Source of the DNA: Chrysoperla carnea
Lineage: Eukaryota > Arthropoda > Insecta > Neuroptera > Chrysopidae
DNA: 64,000 nt
Assembly (NCBI RefSeq): GCF_905475395.1
Contig: NC_058342.1
Location: forward strand, 1,312,501-1,376,500
Direction: 5' to 3'
Numbering within the stretch: position 1 is the stretch's first letter; the number at the start of each line of letters is the position of its first letter. Of the stretch, positions 40,841 through 51,985 are shown piece after piece. The notes below the pieces were generated by a model. That model saw only the letters and a program-made list of their open reading frames with translations. It was not told the origin of the DNA and did not search any database. A program made the translations under genes and the position numbers.

Positions 40841-42260
40841 CGGGGCATTAACGTTTAAGGCAGGAGTACCTTATACCCTCCTTCCCCGGTACGGTGTTAG
40901 AGGTTTTAGTCAAAGTCCAGTAGGAACGTGAAGCGTTCGTCTCCATCTCCGCCATCATTTTGGTCAGGTCTGAATATTTGCCGGATTTGTTCTGGGGTTG
41001 GTGTTATTTCCTGATCCCTATGAGCAAATATTTCAAGGAAATATTCATGGATCGTTTCCGTGTTGACCTGACAAAATGGTGAGCTACCTGGATCGCTCAG
41101 TTTGCTGGTCATGGCTTTTTTTAATGATTCTGTATAGCTTCTGAATCTTCGCCGCATCCGCAAAGTTATATTGTGCACGGCGGGGGCGGTTCCTCATAGG
41201 CCGAAGCCTATTCTGAAAACGCTGCATATTTGGGGGTGGTCTTTCGGCCACATGGCCTGGAGTGCCTCTCGCAAAGTCTGTAGTAATTGTTGCTACTGTC
41301 GCCTCAAATTCCTCCCAGCTGGCGGCGTTATCCAAAAGCGCAAGTCACCGAACCTGGTTTTCGGTCAGTTGACTTTCGGCCAAGTCGGTGGGTGGAGTAG
41401 GTGTAGGTAATTCGTCATCATTGGTTCCAACAACTAACGGGGTAGCGCTGGGATCGATGTTGACAAGGTTTGGTTGGATTTGTGCGGCTGCAGCAATCGG
41501 TGGAGTTTCATTCTCACTTCGCGTGATGCTAGTGACATCGTTCAGCTCAGCGGGCGATCTAGTTCGGCTAAGTGGTTGGGGTGGTGATCCCACTGGACGA
41601 GAGTCCATGCCAACCAAGTGATGTGAACGTGGTGGGTCTATATCAGTGTGAGGATCCATCGGTACATCGCAACACAACCTTTCAGTGACAGTACCAAGAG
41701 CAGCCCCTGTGCCATTATCGGTTTTAAGGGGCGGGGGCTGCTGAGTGGCATTTGTTGAGATGGTTGCAGTTGTTTCGTTGTCGTCGCTGCTGTCTACTAT
41801 TCGATGTAGGATCCTTCGAATATTATGGTCGAATTTTTTGGAGCTGTTGTTCTTGATGGGATGAGGCTCCTGACTGGGACTACCTAGGAGGTGAAGTAGG
41901 AAGGTGGAAACAAGAGCACCACCCCGACCTGCCGGATGTGTATCCGGGACATCAGCCCAGCACATCTCGCAACGGAACTCTGCAGAAAACGGAAACATGA
42001 TGGTAGTGTTAACCGTCCCTGCAGCTTCCACTGCTTCGTCTTCTGCCGAGGGCATAATGTGTGAGGTCTTGGCCTCGTTGGTGTGATTGTAAGATTTTTT
42101 TTCTTTCGATTTCGATCAAGAGATTCAGAACATCCTGACCTCACTGTTTGAGCTGTTGTAGTTGCCATACTGAACAGTGAAGGAGTGCACACTCCCACTA
42201 GGAGAGTGTACACTCCAATAAGTGTCCCGTGCGACGGCCCAAAGGCGGCGGTGGGTCGTT
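40841..42260 (-). pseudogene. R2-like LINE copy A: N-terminal ORF region, broken
   Basis: The minus frame 41345-42055 (236 aa) has a zinc-finger-like segment FRCEMCWADVPDTHPAGRGG near its start, then a long linker rich in T, P and N. Frames 41084-41335 and 40906-41178 continue with WEEFEATVATITTDFARG, NRPRRAQYNFADAAKIQKLY and LSDPGSSPFCQVNTETIHEY. This order (N-terminal finger, linker, RRAQY...IQKLYR block) is typical of the region before the reverse transcriptase in R2-like elements. The overlapping frames show small indels. The frame stops after LLDFD at about 40906, then the Gypsy LTR begins. The 3' UTR of this copy reappears beyond the Gypsy at 32.5-32.78 kb. The reverse transcriptase is absent, so it was already internally deleted. 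Confidence 0.65.
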
Positions 42261-42419
42261 GAAGTAAAAAAAAAAAAAAGATTATGACACAATGACACTT
42301 ACTTCCTCCTGTCTTCTCGGCCTGTTGAACTGGCCTTTTTGTTAAGTCGATGCCGCTTTAATCCATAATGATGATGAAAAACTTAAACATTTTTCACTTT
42401 CAACTGTCGAATTAATAAA
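42261..42419. other. Junction between R2-like copies
   Basis: This is a short non-coding stretch with a poly-A run at about 42268. It contains the possible 5' end of copy A; palindromic wording (AGAGTGTACACTC, about 42203) lies just inside. No gene. Confidence 0.4.
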
Positions 42420-43720
42420 AATTAAGCTGATAAGAACAGATTAAAGCGTTTATTGTGATAATCTTTAAAAGATACAATAATTAAAATATACATGTTAAAA
42501 CTTACATAATCGAACAAAGTGTAGATAATAATAATGAAATATATACAAATAAAAACAAAGCTAAAATTGTTAAAAACAGATAAATAGAATAGGGCTACAC
42601 ATTTAAAAACCAATCAATAATTAAAATAGATTGAAATAAAAAGAAAACAGAGAAATAGTGTCATATCACAGTCATAATAAGAAGTTAATAATTTGTACAG
42701 CACACACATATCACGGTATCACTATTATCACAGATGATGGTGGGGAGAGATGGCGCTGATGTTCAGGCCATCCAATACCTGTGTGCAGGGTCACAGAGGC
42801 TGATCATTGTACTGTCTCTGTCCGGTTAGATATTCTATATATATGTCACGTGACCAGCGTATCGTATTTGACGCCATCAACCGTGCATTGGGCTGCGTAT
42901 ATTTTGGCTATATTCCCAAAGAGTTCGCGACCCTATAGTTCTGAGCTAGCCAGGACCCGAGCGAACCAACGACAAAAGCATCCAATGAGACCCTATAGCC
43001 TTTCGAGGATAACTCTGAATGAACCGTTTCCGTGTTGACTTGACAAAATGGTGAGCTACCTGGAACACTCAGTATGCTGGTCATGGCTTTTTTTTTTATA
43101 ATTTTATACAGTTTCTGAATCTCCGCCGCGTCCGCAGGGTTGAATTGTGAGCGACGGAGGCAGTTCCTCATAGGGCGAGGTCTATTTTGGAACGTGGCCT
43201 GAACTGCCTCTCGCAAGATCTGCTGTGATGGTTGCTACTGTCGCCTCAAATTCCTCCCAGCTGGCGGCGTTATTCAATAGTGCGAGCCACCGAACTTAGT
43301 TCTTGGTCAGTTGACTGTCGGCCAAGTCGGCGGGTGGAATTGGTGTTGGTAACTCGTCAACATTGGTTCCAGCAACTACTGGGGTAGCGCTGGCGTCAAT
43401 GGTGACAAGGTCTGGTTGGTTTTGGGTGACTGTAGCAGCCGGTGGAAGTTCGATCTCTGTTTCTTGCATAATGCTGGTGACACCGTTTAGCTCAGCGGGT
43501 GATCTAGTTCAGATGAGTGGTTGGGGTGGTGATCCTAGTGGATGAGAGTTTATGCCAACCAAGCGATCTGAATGCGGTGGGTCTATATCAGTGTGGGGAT
43601 CCATCGATACATCGTGACACAACCTTTCAGTAACAGTACCAACAGCAGCCCCTGTGCCATTACCGGTTTCAGGGGGCGGGGGCTGTTGAGTGGCACTTGT
43701 TGAGACGAAGCGTCGAATTA
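42420..43720 (-). pseudogene. R2-like LINE copy B: N-terminal region fused to the C-terminal end by internal deletion
   Basis: The part 43020-43720 matches the N-terminal ORF region of copy A (shared RRSQFNPADAAEIQKLYKII and SSPFCQVNTETVH). In frame 42908-43216 this runs directly into SELSSKGYRVSLDAFVVGSL, which matches the very C-terminus of copy C (SSKGYKISLDAFVVGSLGSW). The reverse transcriptase and most of the endonuclease are therefore deleted, yet the fusion is in frame for 102 codons. The 3' UTR follows from about 42720 to 42420. Other frames are broken. This is a deletion derivative that could have moved using another copy's enzyme, which is inference. Confidence 0.65.
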
Positions 43721-44895
43721 TTGAAAGCGTTTATTTATTGTAATAATCTTTAAAAGATACAATATATAAAATATGCATGATAAAACTTAAATACTCGAAC
43801 AAAGTGTAGAATAAAATGATTAAAATATACAATTAAAAGAAAAAAAGAACACATTAAAAGAGTTATACAATAAATAAAATGATAGGACTACACATTTAAA
43901 AAAGCAATTTTGAATAAAAAGTCATTAAAAGAATCAAAAGAATATAAGTGTCAATATTACAGTTAATGAACAATTAAGAGATTCACACACACGGCACACA
44001 CATATCACTGAAGCACTTGATATCACAGATGGAGGTGGGGAGGGATGGCTCAGGTGTTCGGGCCATCCAATACCTGTGTGCAGGGTCGCAGAGGCTGATC
44101 GTGGTACTGTCTCTGTCCGGTTAGGTGTTCAATATAAATGTCACAAGACTAGCGGATCGTGTCTGACGCCATCAACCGTGCCATGGTCTGCGTATATTTT
44201 GGAGATTTTCCCAAAGACTTCGCAACTCTATAGTTCTGGGCTAGCCAGGACCCGAGCGAACCAACGACAAAAGCATCCAATGAGATCTTATAGCCTTTCG
44301 AGGATAACTCAGCAGCAAGTTGGTTATATTTATCGAGCTTTTGCTGCCGAGCCACCTCTAGGGCATCTGGGGCACCCTCAAATGGAATGCAGATGTCTAT
44401 GATTTTAACTTCCTTACTAGCCTCATCCAGGACCACCAGGTCAGGACGAAGAGTACTCCGCACGCCGGGTACTTGTCTATTGATATTTAAGACAGCACCC
44501 GGGAGTAGACGCGATCCGCGAGCAAGACGGTCTTGAACGGCGTTATGCCGCCGTTGCCACGCCGCTGAATGGATGGTACAATGATTCAGTACGTGTGGCA
44601 ATGTCTCATTGACATAGCCACAACGTCGGCATCGTTTATCCCCGTTACCGAATCGCCGTGCTCCATTTAATGGAACGACGACGAGTCGGGCTCGGTGGAT
44701 AAAGCGGTAATCACAGAATCGAGTGTACCGCCCATTCAGCAGGAAGTGGTTGCTCGCTTCCCTAAGATTTGTACAGGAGTACGCTTTTCCCTGATCGGGT
44801 TTTCCTAGAATTCTAGCAAGGTAGACTGCTCGAAGTGCTGAACGTATCATACGAACAACAACGGATCGCGCCGTCTCCGGGACAATTATACGCTC
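43721..44895 (-). pseudogene. R2-like LINE copy C: C-terminal zinc finger and restriction-like endonuclease with 3' UTR
   Basis: The minus frame 44149-44850 (233 aa) is open. It contains FLLNGRYTRFCDYRFIHRAR, the CCHC finger CRRCGYVNETLPHVLNHC (with the later HSAAWQRRHNAV), and then LRPDLVVLDEASKEVKIIDI followed by a C-terminal helical tail. The RPD...KIIDI pair is the PD-(D/E)xK signature of the target-cutting endonuclease of R2-type LINEs. The reverse transcriptase is missing, so the copy is 5' truncated at about 44895. The 3' UTR runs from 44148 to 43721 and ends AATAAACGCTTT on the minus strand, without a poly(A) tail, as in R2-type elements. No 28S rDNA flanks are seen, so it is not in the canonical R2 site. 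Confidence 0.75.
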
Positions 44896-44904
44896 CGTTT
44901 TTTT

Positions 44905-45095
44905 TTAACAGATTAAAAGCGTTTATTGTAATAATCTTTAAAAGATACAATATATAAAATATGCATGATAAAACTTAAATACTCGAACAAAGTGTAGAAT
45001 AAAATGATTAAAATATACAATTAAAAGAAAAAAATACAATTAAAAGAAAAAATACAATTAAAAGAAAAAAATACAATTAAAAGAAAAAAATATCA
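44905..45095 (-). repeat. R2-like LINE copy D: 3' UTR only, ending in a small tandem repeat
   Basis: It is almost identical to the first 120 bases of copy C's 3' end (GCGTTTATTGTAATAATC, ATACTCGAACAAAGTGTAGA). It then passes into four copies of a 19-20-base unit AATACAATTAAAAGAAAAA at about 45015-45090. Confidence 0.75.
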
Positions 45096-46450
45096 ACAAT
45101 ATCTACAAGCCACTGGATGAACATCAATTTTTAAATATCATCAAATCGACCTAGAGTCGTTCTTCATTCTTTTCAATTTTAGTGAGAGTGTTAGTTACTC
45201 AACTTCAATGAGTGTTTTAGTGGCTCAATTTAAGTGAGAGGCTTAGTGATCTTTAAGCCAGTAATTGTTATTATTGTTGTTATTGTATTTTATTTTTATA
45301 TTTAGGAAACTATGTCAAATTGATTTAAAAATTATAGATATTTTCATATCAATATTTCTTTTCTAGATATCAATTTTTAATATTTTTCGTTCTTTTTGCT
45401 ATGTTGACGTTTCGCTTTCAATTATTTTCATGTTATTTTAATCTATATGATTGAAGTTTTTTACGTGGTTTTCCTCTAACTACGAGTAATCATTATTTCT
45501 TTTCTTTATTTTTCTTATAATTTAAATATTTTTTATTTACTCTAGAAACCACCTTCAATCAAAATTTTAATTAATCTGGTTGGTTTCTACGATTTTTTGT
45601 TCGACCGCAAAGTATATTCCATAATACGGAAATAGATTATTTAAAAAGAGTCTCTTTGTTTCAATTTATTATTTTCAGGTTCATCACAAAATGAAATTAT
45701 ACTTAATTCTATATGTATTTCTATACAAATTTGAGCAGAGACTGCAAGGACTATAATTTGAGTTGAGAACACACAAAATAAAAGCTAAAAATTTAATATT
45801 TGTAAAATATATGAGATATGAAAATGGTATTCATCCTATTTGCATGACAATAGAAAACTTATTAATATTTAATTGAGTTTGAAAAATATAAGATAAACTT
45901 ATTATAATTGAATTTTATAAATAAGTTTTCATAGTTAATTAAATATAATGTTTTCTAATGTTAATGCATATAGAATAAATACCATTTTTGTGCAAGACAT
46001 TAAGCTTACTGTTCAAGGTAAGAACCTTATTATATAAGATAAAAATGAGATCTATTTTGACGATTATACTAATTTAGTTAGTTGACTTTCGCTTCTTTCC
46101 GATATATTCTCTGTGTGTATTACATTTTCTTAGTTCCTCGTGCAGTGTTGGTCGTTATATTAACAAACAAAAATTCGTTAGTCACAGTTAAATTTAAAAT
46201 ATTCATGCAAAAATTATTAGTTTTATAACGAATTAAAATTGAAATAAATAAAAAAAGATATTCCAGTGTAGTGATAAAAAAAGTTTTTATGAAAATAAGG
46301 GATTTTCTTAATTGGTTCTTATTATTGTATATACATTAATTGGCTATCCATTGTATGTCGGTGAGTAAGTATCAAAAATTAAATTATAAATTTAATATCT
46401 TCACAGATTATCTAAAGATTAAAATGTATTTGAATTTTAAAAGGAAGTAG
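45096..46450. other. AT-rich intergenic sequence, no gene seen
   Basis: There are two near-copies of a TTTTAGTG(A/G)CTCAA motif near 45190-45240 and otherwise low-complexity AT-rich DNA. Confidence 0.45.
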
Positions 46451-46910
46451 GGAAGACTACGGTTCATACAATGCGACGATTTTTTTTTTTTTTTTTCATA
46501 GTTGATTGACTCCGAAAGATTTGAAAAAAAGAAACGAAATTCAATGCTTATATTAATAAAATAACTATACATCTATCAAAGCACATTGTGTGTCTATGTA
46601 TCAGTTGTTGGAATGTATTAGTGAATAGTACAAGAATTACTGGCTCCTACTCTCGGCTCACAAAACAGATCAAGGCATCGTACCGAGTGCCAACACGCTT
46701 TTCGAAATATCGAATATAACAGTTTCTGGATTATTTTTTGACCGATTTCGATAAAATTTTAAGTATCAATATTCGAAAATCAATATCTCGAAAACTAAGT
46801 CAAATATCAGAAAATTTTATTATTACTTTTCATCTTATTTTCTTGAGATCTAAATATATCAACCATCAAATCACGGCGTTGTACGAACCGTAGTATCGCC
46901 AGGTAATAGT
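46450..46910. mobile_element. Candidate MITE with about 30-bp imperfect terminal inverted repeats
   Basis: ACTACGGTTCATACAATGCG at about 46457 is matched in reverse complement by CGGCGTTGTACGAACCGTAG at about 46874-46893, with flanking matches extending the arms. The interior is non-coding. The target duplication is not resolved. Confidence 0.6.
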
Positions 46911-47086
46911 TAAATAATAGCTTGGTAGAACTAGACATAAATAAATTTTAGTTTTATTTTCCAAAAGAATGCGTATTAAATTTATGTTTATCGAAATTAA
47001 TTAGAAATTAGCGAATAAAATTTTAAAATGTTTTTATTTTGGCAGATATGGACTAAAATTACAGAATCGTTATATTTAAAGCAGAT

Positions 47087-48118
47087 ATGTAGCAAGATTC
47101 TAAAAAGCTTATTGACATTGTTCCAATATCCTGGATAATCCACGAAATATCAGAGCCAATTAAAGTTTTTTGTAAGTTTATGCCACCACCTTATTCAACG
47201 GCTAAAGCAAATAAGTTGAAAAGAATGGTATCAACTAATTGCAAACCAGATACGTCTTGGCCAACCTATCCCATAGAAATAAATGGAAGAGCCAGTAAAT
47301 ATTTTATTGTTATTATTTTATACTATTTATACAATTAATGACAAACTTTTTTATTACATACATAGAATCATATGATGAAGCTGAAGTTAAAGTGATGTTA
47401 TTGCATAACGAAGAAAATGTTTATAATAGTGACTACGGGAAGACGTCTGCTATGAATGCCAGAGAAGATAGAAAAGCATTAAAAGTTATGTCTACTCGAG
47501 TCGATTCGGAAACGTTGGATAGGAAATGAAAATCGTCGAGAGTAAACTTAAATGACGATCAACCTAACGATCAACGTAATTTTTATAATAGTTTTATCTA
47601 AATAACTCCTTTTCATTTATTTAATTTTCGTCATAGTTTCTCAATCATCCACTTGTACTCTTACTCATTTATCAGATACTGAAGTAAGAAGTATTTACAA
47701 AAAATTAACTTTGTAAAGAATCAGGTAAACTTTCACAACTACTTCAGACCGATGATTCAACAACTGAGTATGGTGACGATTATTCAAAGAATAATAAATT
47801 AGTAGCATTGTCGTCAGGGCTTACTAGTCAAAAGCAACAAGAAAACAAACAAGTTCCAGTAAATTTATCTAATTCTGTTAGTAATGATACAGAAAAAGGC
47901 ATGAACAAAATTAAAGTTTTCTATATAAATTAATTATACATCTTCTGATTTAATTCATATATGTCTATTTACTTTCATTAGATAATTTGGTCAATTTAAT
48001 TCCTAAATACTATCAAAGCCTGTCGAAAAAGGTAGCTGCCATCAATGGAAAACTTACAGATGTTATTGTTCGAATAGAAATTATGGAAGAAAGTATCGCC
48101 AAATTACTAGAAATATAG
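47087..48118 (+). pseudogene. DUF4806-like host gene, 5' part (upstream of the Polinton insertion)
   Basis: The first exon (47087 to 47294, then GTAAAT) reads LIDIVPISWI, PPPYSTAKANKLKRMV, and CKPDTSWPTYPIEI. This fits the N-terminal region of insect DUF4806 proteins (VEF-VPxxW, PPYK, W-x-x-Y-x-I). Codon 2 is TAG where tryptophan is usual, so the start is broken unless another exon is used. The second exon begins at 47366 after an AG and continues SYDEAEVKVML in frame (phase 1), ending in TGA at 47529. A later exon from 47982 encodes LIPKYYQSLSKKVAAINGKL and a coiled segment, stopping at 48116-48118. The function of the family is unknown. The gene continues beyond the 6.2-kb insertion. Confidence 0.55.
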
Positions 48119-48138
48119 ATAGTTATGTAATAGATGAT

Positions 48139-48144
48139 ATAAAC
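48139..48144. repeat. Target site duplication (left), ATAAAC
   Basis: It is identical to the six bases at 54324-54329 immediately after the element. Six-base duplications are the Polinton norm. Confidence 0.85.
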
Positions 48145-48827
48145 AGTAGTACAGTCAGCCCACTCCTGGCACAGTTGGATGGTACACTTTTCCAAAAAGG
48201 GCAAACCTAGGTGAATGTTGGAAACCTCGGTTGAATGCGAAGTTGGAGGGGATAAATGACGTCATTGACCATTGCTGTAAAAATCAAGATGGCGTCGGGA
48301 GGTGTGGTGGAGGGGGAGGAATGGCATAAACGGGGAATGACGTCATTGGCTTTGACCAATAGTGGCGCTTGACGGGGAGTGAACGGGGGGCGGGACGTTG
48401 ACATTAGTCAGCAATTCTCAAGAATATGTTGAAATAGATAACATCTAACCTTGAAAAATATTATATCATCATCCTGTTACAAGTATGAACATGTCTGAAT
48501 CGACTTTGATCTTAAAATAATTTTACACGTGTACATTAGTCAGCAATTCTCAAGAATATGTTGAAATAGATAACATTTGGCCTTGAAAAATATCATATCG
48601 TCATCCTGTTACAAGTATGAACATGTCCGAATCGACTTTGATCTTAAAATAATTTTACACGTGTACGTTAGTCATCAATTCTCAAGAATATGTTGAATGA
48701 TTCGGCAAATGTAATTTGACACTTTAAATATACATGATAAAGTTCAAGACACGAGACCGGATGTTAATATTTTTATAATAGAAGAGGATGATTCTGCAAA
48801 TGCATAGAATGTAATATGACACTTGAA
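48145..48827. repeat. Left terminal inverted repeat of element 2, with internal 132-bp direct repeats
   Basis: Reverse complement of 53641-54323 with scattered differences. Inside, a unit starting ACATTAGTCAGCAATTCTCA recurs at 48401, 48533 and 48665 (the third partial), a period of 132 bases. It also contains several TGACGTCA-type cAMP-response-like octamers (ATGACGTCATT at about 48258 and 48339). Confidence 0.9.
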
Positions 48828-49044
48828 CGTGTTAGATAATAATTTGCAAGTATGAACAAGTGTGAATTCCAAGAAAAAATAATTAGTTTGAATATTATTA
48901 TGAGAGTCAGCAATTCTCTAGAATATTATTATAAATTTTAAGTAATAAACATGAATCAAAAATACATTTGTATTACAACAATATTTTTATATTGTTTTGT
49001 GTTAGTTAAAAGTGCTTCAATAAAATTTCATGGTCATTCCACAA

Positions 49045-49087
<43 letters not shown>

Positions 49088-49285
49088 GTTGAAATAGATA
49101 ACATTTGACCTTGTGCAGATAAGTTTTGTTGTTACGACTATATTTACATGTAATACGATGTAATGTAAGGTTTTATTTAATAAAAATCTTATAAATATTT
49201 TTTTGTATTTATTAATGATTAAAATTTACAGAAAAAAAATTATTATTATGAATCTGAAAAAACATATAAAGTATTGGGTGACACT
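48828..49285. other. AT-rich spacer with an (AT)n microsatellite
   Basis: A run of about 18 AT dinucleotides lies at about 49047-49083. No gene is seen. A further copy of the TGTTGAAATAGATAACATTT wording follows it, from the terminal-repeat unit. Confidence 0.6.
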
Positions 49286-49961
49286 ACAGTTCAATAAATT
49301 CATCAAATCCATTCCTATAACGACCTGCATTCATAGAAAAATTTTTCATTATTACAACAAATCCATTTGGTGAACTCCAACAATGTCGACATAAATCATG
49401 AAATTTTTGAAAATTCATATCAGAGCCAACATGATCGTAGAATATGTGTTTTAGATTCATTTCGTCCGTTTTGAATCACACCAAGCAATTAACATTGTCC
49501 CATATGTTATGCTTTGGAACACGTGCGTAGCTCTGACATAGGTAGAAACAATCAATTTTTCGATGACGGCCCATACTAAAGTATTCTCTAATTCTTTGTT
49601 GTGAATGACAGCTCACATCATCAAAAATGAAAAGACTTTTTTCTCGAGCTTCATTCGGACTAAGAATTTCACTAGTATCACTAAATGGAAAATAGCCAAC
49701 CCCTTCCACTAATTTTAAAGTCTCTTCTAGTAATTGATATTTCGGTTGGTAAAGAGATTTACAGTACACATAAATGTTTTCAAAGCGTAAATCGTTTTCA
49801 TCATAAATTAAATTCAACATAACATTGGTTTTACCACAACCACTAGGGCCACATATTCTTGTTCATAGTGAATCTGAAAATAGAGGACCATGATGTGTGT
49901 CTGTATTTTCTGGTATTAAATTTTCAACACTCAGAGCGGGTTGTTGTTTATGAAAACGCAT
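49286..49961 (-). pseudogene. FtsK/HerA-type genome-packaging ATPase, broken
   Basis: This ATPase pumps DNA into capsids in Polinton-type viruses. The minus strand carries the Walker A motif GPSGCGKTN at about 49850-49825, then the open frame 49476-49820 with LIYDENDLRFENIYVYCKSL and SLFIFDDVSCHSQ. FIFDD is the Walker B, and SYARVPKHNIWDN follows. The C-terminal part is in another frame at about 49470-49286 (DHVGSDMNFQKFHDLC, GFVVIMKNF and GRYRNGFDEFIE). One in-frame stop precedes the Walker A and one frameshift lies near 49475, so it is dead. The start at 49961 is the likely native one. It is transcribed divergently from the VP1-like gene. Confidence 0.8.
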
Positions 49962-50051
49962 TTTTAATGTAACCAAGACTAAAATTTCAATACAACCCAT
50001 TTTATAAACATTTAAATATATGTGAACTTAATTGTTTAAAACATCTAGTAG

Positions 50052-50816
50052 TATGTCATATCAGAAGCAACAACACAAAGGAAGAGGTATTGTTAACACA
50101 CTTATAAATAAATTACCGTTTGCGTTACACATACCAACTTATCGATATTGTGGACCTGGAACTAAGCTGACAGAACGATAAGCGCGTGGTGATAAACCAA
50201 AAAAAGCATTGGATCCGGCTTGTATGGTACATGATATAGCATATTCAAAAAGTAAAGACTTAAAGGAGCGTCATCTAGCAGATAAACAATTAGCTGAAGC
50301 CGCTTGGAAACGTGCCAAAGCATCTGATTCAACAATTGGTGAAAAAGCATCCGCTTTATTCGTTACAGGCGCCATGAAGGCAAAAACTTCACTTGGTATG
50401 GGATTAAAAAAGAAAAAGACGAAAAAGACAAAGAAAACTATAAACTTTACAGCTTCAGTGCGAAAGGCACGAAATGCATTGAAAAAATCACAACCAACGG
50501 ACTTAAAAGCAGCAGTAAAACTAGCAAAAGCAGCCGTGTGAGGTCAACGTATTAAAGCACCCACACGTGTAATACCAGTTCCAAAGTCTGGTGGTGTACT
50601 TCCATTAATTCCAATATTCGCTGGACTCTCTGCTTTAGGTGCTTTGGCTGGTGGAGCGTCAGGTATTGCTAAAGCCGTTACAAATTATAAAAGAGCTCGT
50701 AATCAACTTAATGAGAGTCAAAGACACAACAAAACAATGGAAGCTATAGCAATGGGTAAAGGCTTGTATTTAAGACCATACAACAAAGGCATGGGATTAT
50801 ATTTAGCAAAAAACTA
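50052..50816 (+). pseudogene. Phospholipase A2/VP1-like minor capsid protein, with two in-frame stops
   Basis: The frame opens near 50052 and has a calcium-loop motif YCGPGTKL at about 50142, then a TAA at about 50179. The catalytic motif CMVHDIAYSK is at 50218-50250 (HD pair). A helical and lysine-rich segment (KKKKTKKTKKT) follows, then a TGA at 50539. The C-terminal part includes VPKSGGVLPLIPIFAGLSAL, GALAGGASGI and GKGLYLRPYNKG. Parvovirus-type PLA2 domains breach endosomal membranes during entry, and adintovirus-like loci carry them in a VP1-like protein. The glycine-rich hydrophobic helix and YLRP tail are usual for that protein. The two stops make this copy non-functional. It is directly followed by the protease. 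Confidence 0.75.
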
Positions 50817-51185
50817 ATTGAAACGCTACCACGTAGAGCACTTTACGATACGGAGCTACGTGCGTATGCCAAACAATTTAAAATTCCGTATTTTCGTGGT
50901 GTTTTTATGCGTGACACCCTACCCAAAAGACCATATAAATATGAAACAGGAATTATCAACCATGATGTATCCAAAAATAGTGGCACACACTGGACGGCAT
51001 ATACAAAGTATAATTGAAGTGTCATCTATTACGATAGTTTTGGAAATTTGAGACCGCCAGCGGAAGTCATTAAATATTTTAACGGATGTGAGATTCAATA
51101 TAATTTTGATAGGCAATAACAGTTTAATACTCCGATTTGTGGACATCTATGTATACAATTTTTATTGACTTCAATACATTGATTT
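50817..51185 (+). pseudogene. Adenain-like protease, frameshifted
   Basis: Pieces in different frames match the protease at 28.1-28.5 kb: RGVFMRDTLP near 50896, ETGIIN near 50950, SGTHWTAYTKY near 50980 (catalytic His), SFGNLRPP near 51033, and CGHLCIQFLL near 51135 (catalytic Cys). The order is correct but at least two frame changes occur. It follows the VP1-like gene, as in element 1. The sequence then passes directly into the polymerase, so the capsid genes expected here are deleted. Confidence 0.7.
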
Positions 51186-51189
51186 CAAT

Positions 51190-51985
51190 ACCGAAATGCG
51201 TAAGAACGCATCGAATGATTTTGAAAAATCATTGTTCAAATTGATGATTAATGCAATATTCGGAAAAACCATGGAGAATATTAGAAAACACCGGGTTGTT
51301 TACATACGAAAAAATTGGCCCAATTTTCATAGTATGACAGTGCTCGATAATGACGTCAGTATTGTAGAGTTGAAAAAGACTGAAATATTTTTAAACAAAC
51401 CAATCTGTGTAGGCTTCACTATTTTGGATGTATCGAAGACGTATGTGTATGATTTTCATTATAATTACATGTACCCTCGATACGGTCGTGAAAATGTTAA
51501 GCTTTTATACACAGATACCGACCGTTTAGTTTATGACACATCAAATATTTCCGTCTATGACGTCATGAGGCAGGATATTGATCGCTTTGAGACTGCTGAC
51601 TTCGCACCTGTTAACATCTATAAAATACAGCTTCGTAATAAGAAAGTAAAAAGTTTAATGTCTGGTGAAAACAACGGTGAAATAATGTTGGAATTTGTTG
51701 GATTGCGAAGTAAGATGTATACGGTTCGGGTGCAAAACAAGACAGAGACGAAAAAATCAAAAGGTCTCAAGAAGTCAGCAATTCGAAAGCTTACTTTTGA
51801 TGATTATAAAAAATGTTTGATAGGGAATCGGAAATCATATAATCATCAACAAAGCATTTGATCGAAGCGCCACAAAATTCATACCATCAAACAGCAGAAA
51901 GTGGGCTTATCACCATACAATCAAAAACGATACATTACTCACAATTCATGTGAAACAAAACCATGGGGCCACTATAGCATTATTT
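51190..51985 (+). pseudogene. Protein-primed family B DNA polymerase, C-terminal fragment
   Basis: This polymerase replicates Polinton DNA from a protein primer. The frame 51196-51861 (221 aa) carries FKLMINAIFGKTMENI (motif B, K-x-x-x-N-x-x-(F/Y)-G), VGFTILDVSKTYVYDFHYNY and KLLYTDTDRLVYD (motif C, DTD intact but normally followed by S). GLRSKMYTVR (KxY-type motif) follows. After 51861 the end of the protein continues in another frame to about 51985 (PWGHY). The exonuclease domain and the N-terminal half of the polymerase are missing, so it is inactive. It begins abruptly after the protease, marking a deletion junction. Confidence 0.85.

Larger units (their letters stand above)
32778..40844 (-). 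mobile_element. Near-complete Ty3/Gypsy LTR retrotransposon with CGGG target duplication
   Basis: Two LTRs of about 1.68 kb, each with TG/CA ends (32782-34459 and 39161-40840), flank gag and pol on the minus strand. CGGG lies immediately outside each end (32778-32781 and 40841-40844), the 4-base duplication expected of Gypsy elements. The LTRs differ at only scattered positions by eye, so the insertion is recent. Total length is 8059 bases. It sits within an R2-like LINE copy. An in-frame deletion in RNase H may impair it. Confidence 0.9.

Noticed and set aside
41171..42086. Plus-strand frames over the R2-like copy
   Set aside because: Antisense shadows of the minus-strand R2-like ORF.
40841..45095. 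Canonical R2 insertion in 28S rDNA
   Set aside because: No rRNA sequence flanks any of the copies; only the element type is R2-like.
48013..48404. Minus-strand frames at the left end of element 2
   Set aside because: They overlap the host exon and the terminal repeat, and the second recurs in the mirrored terminal repeat; no domain.
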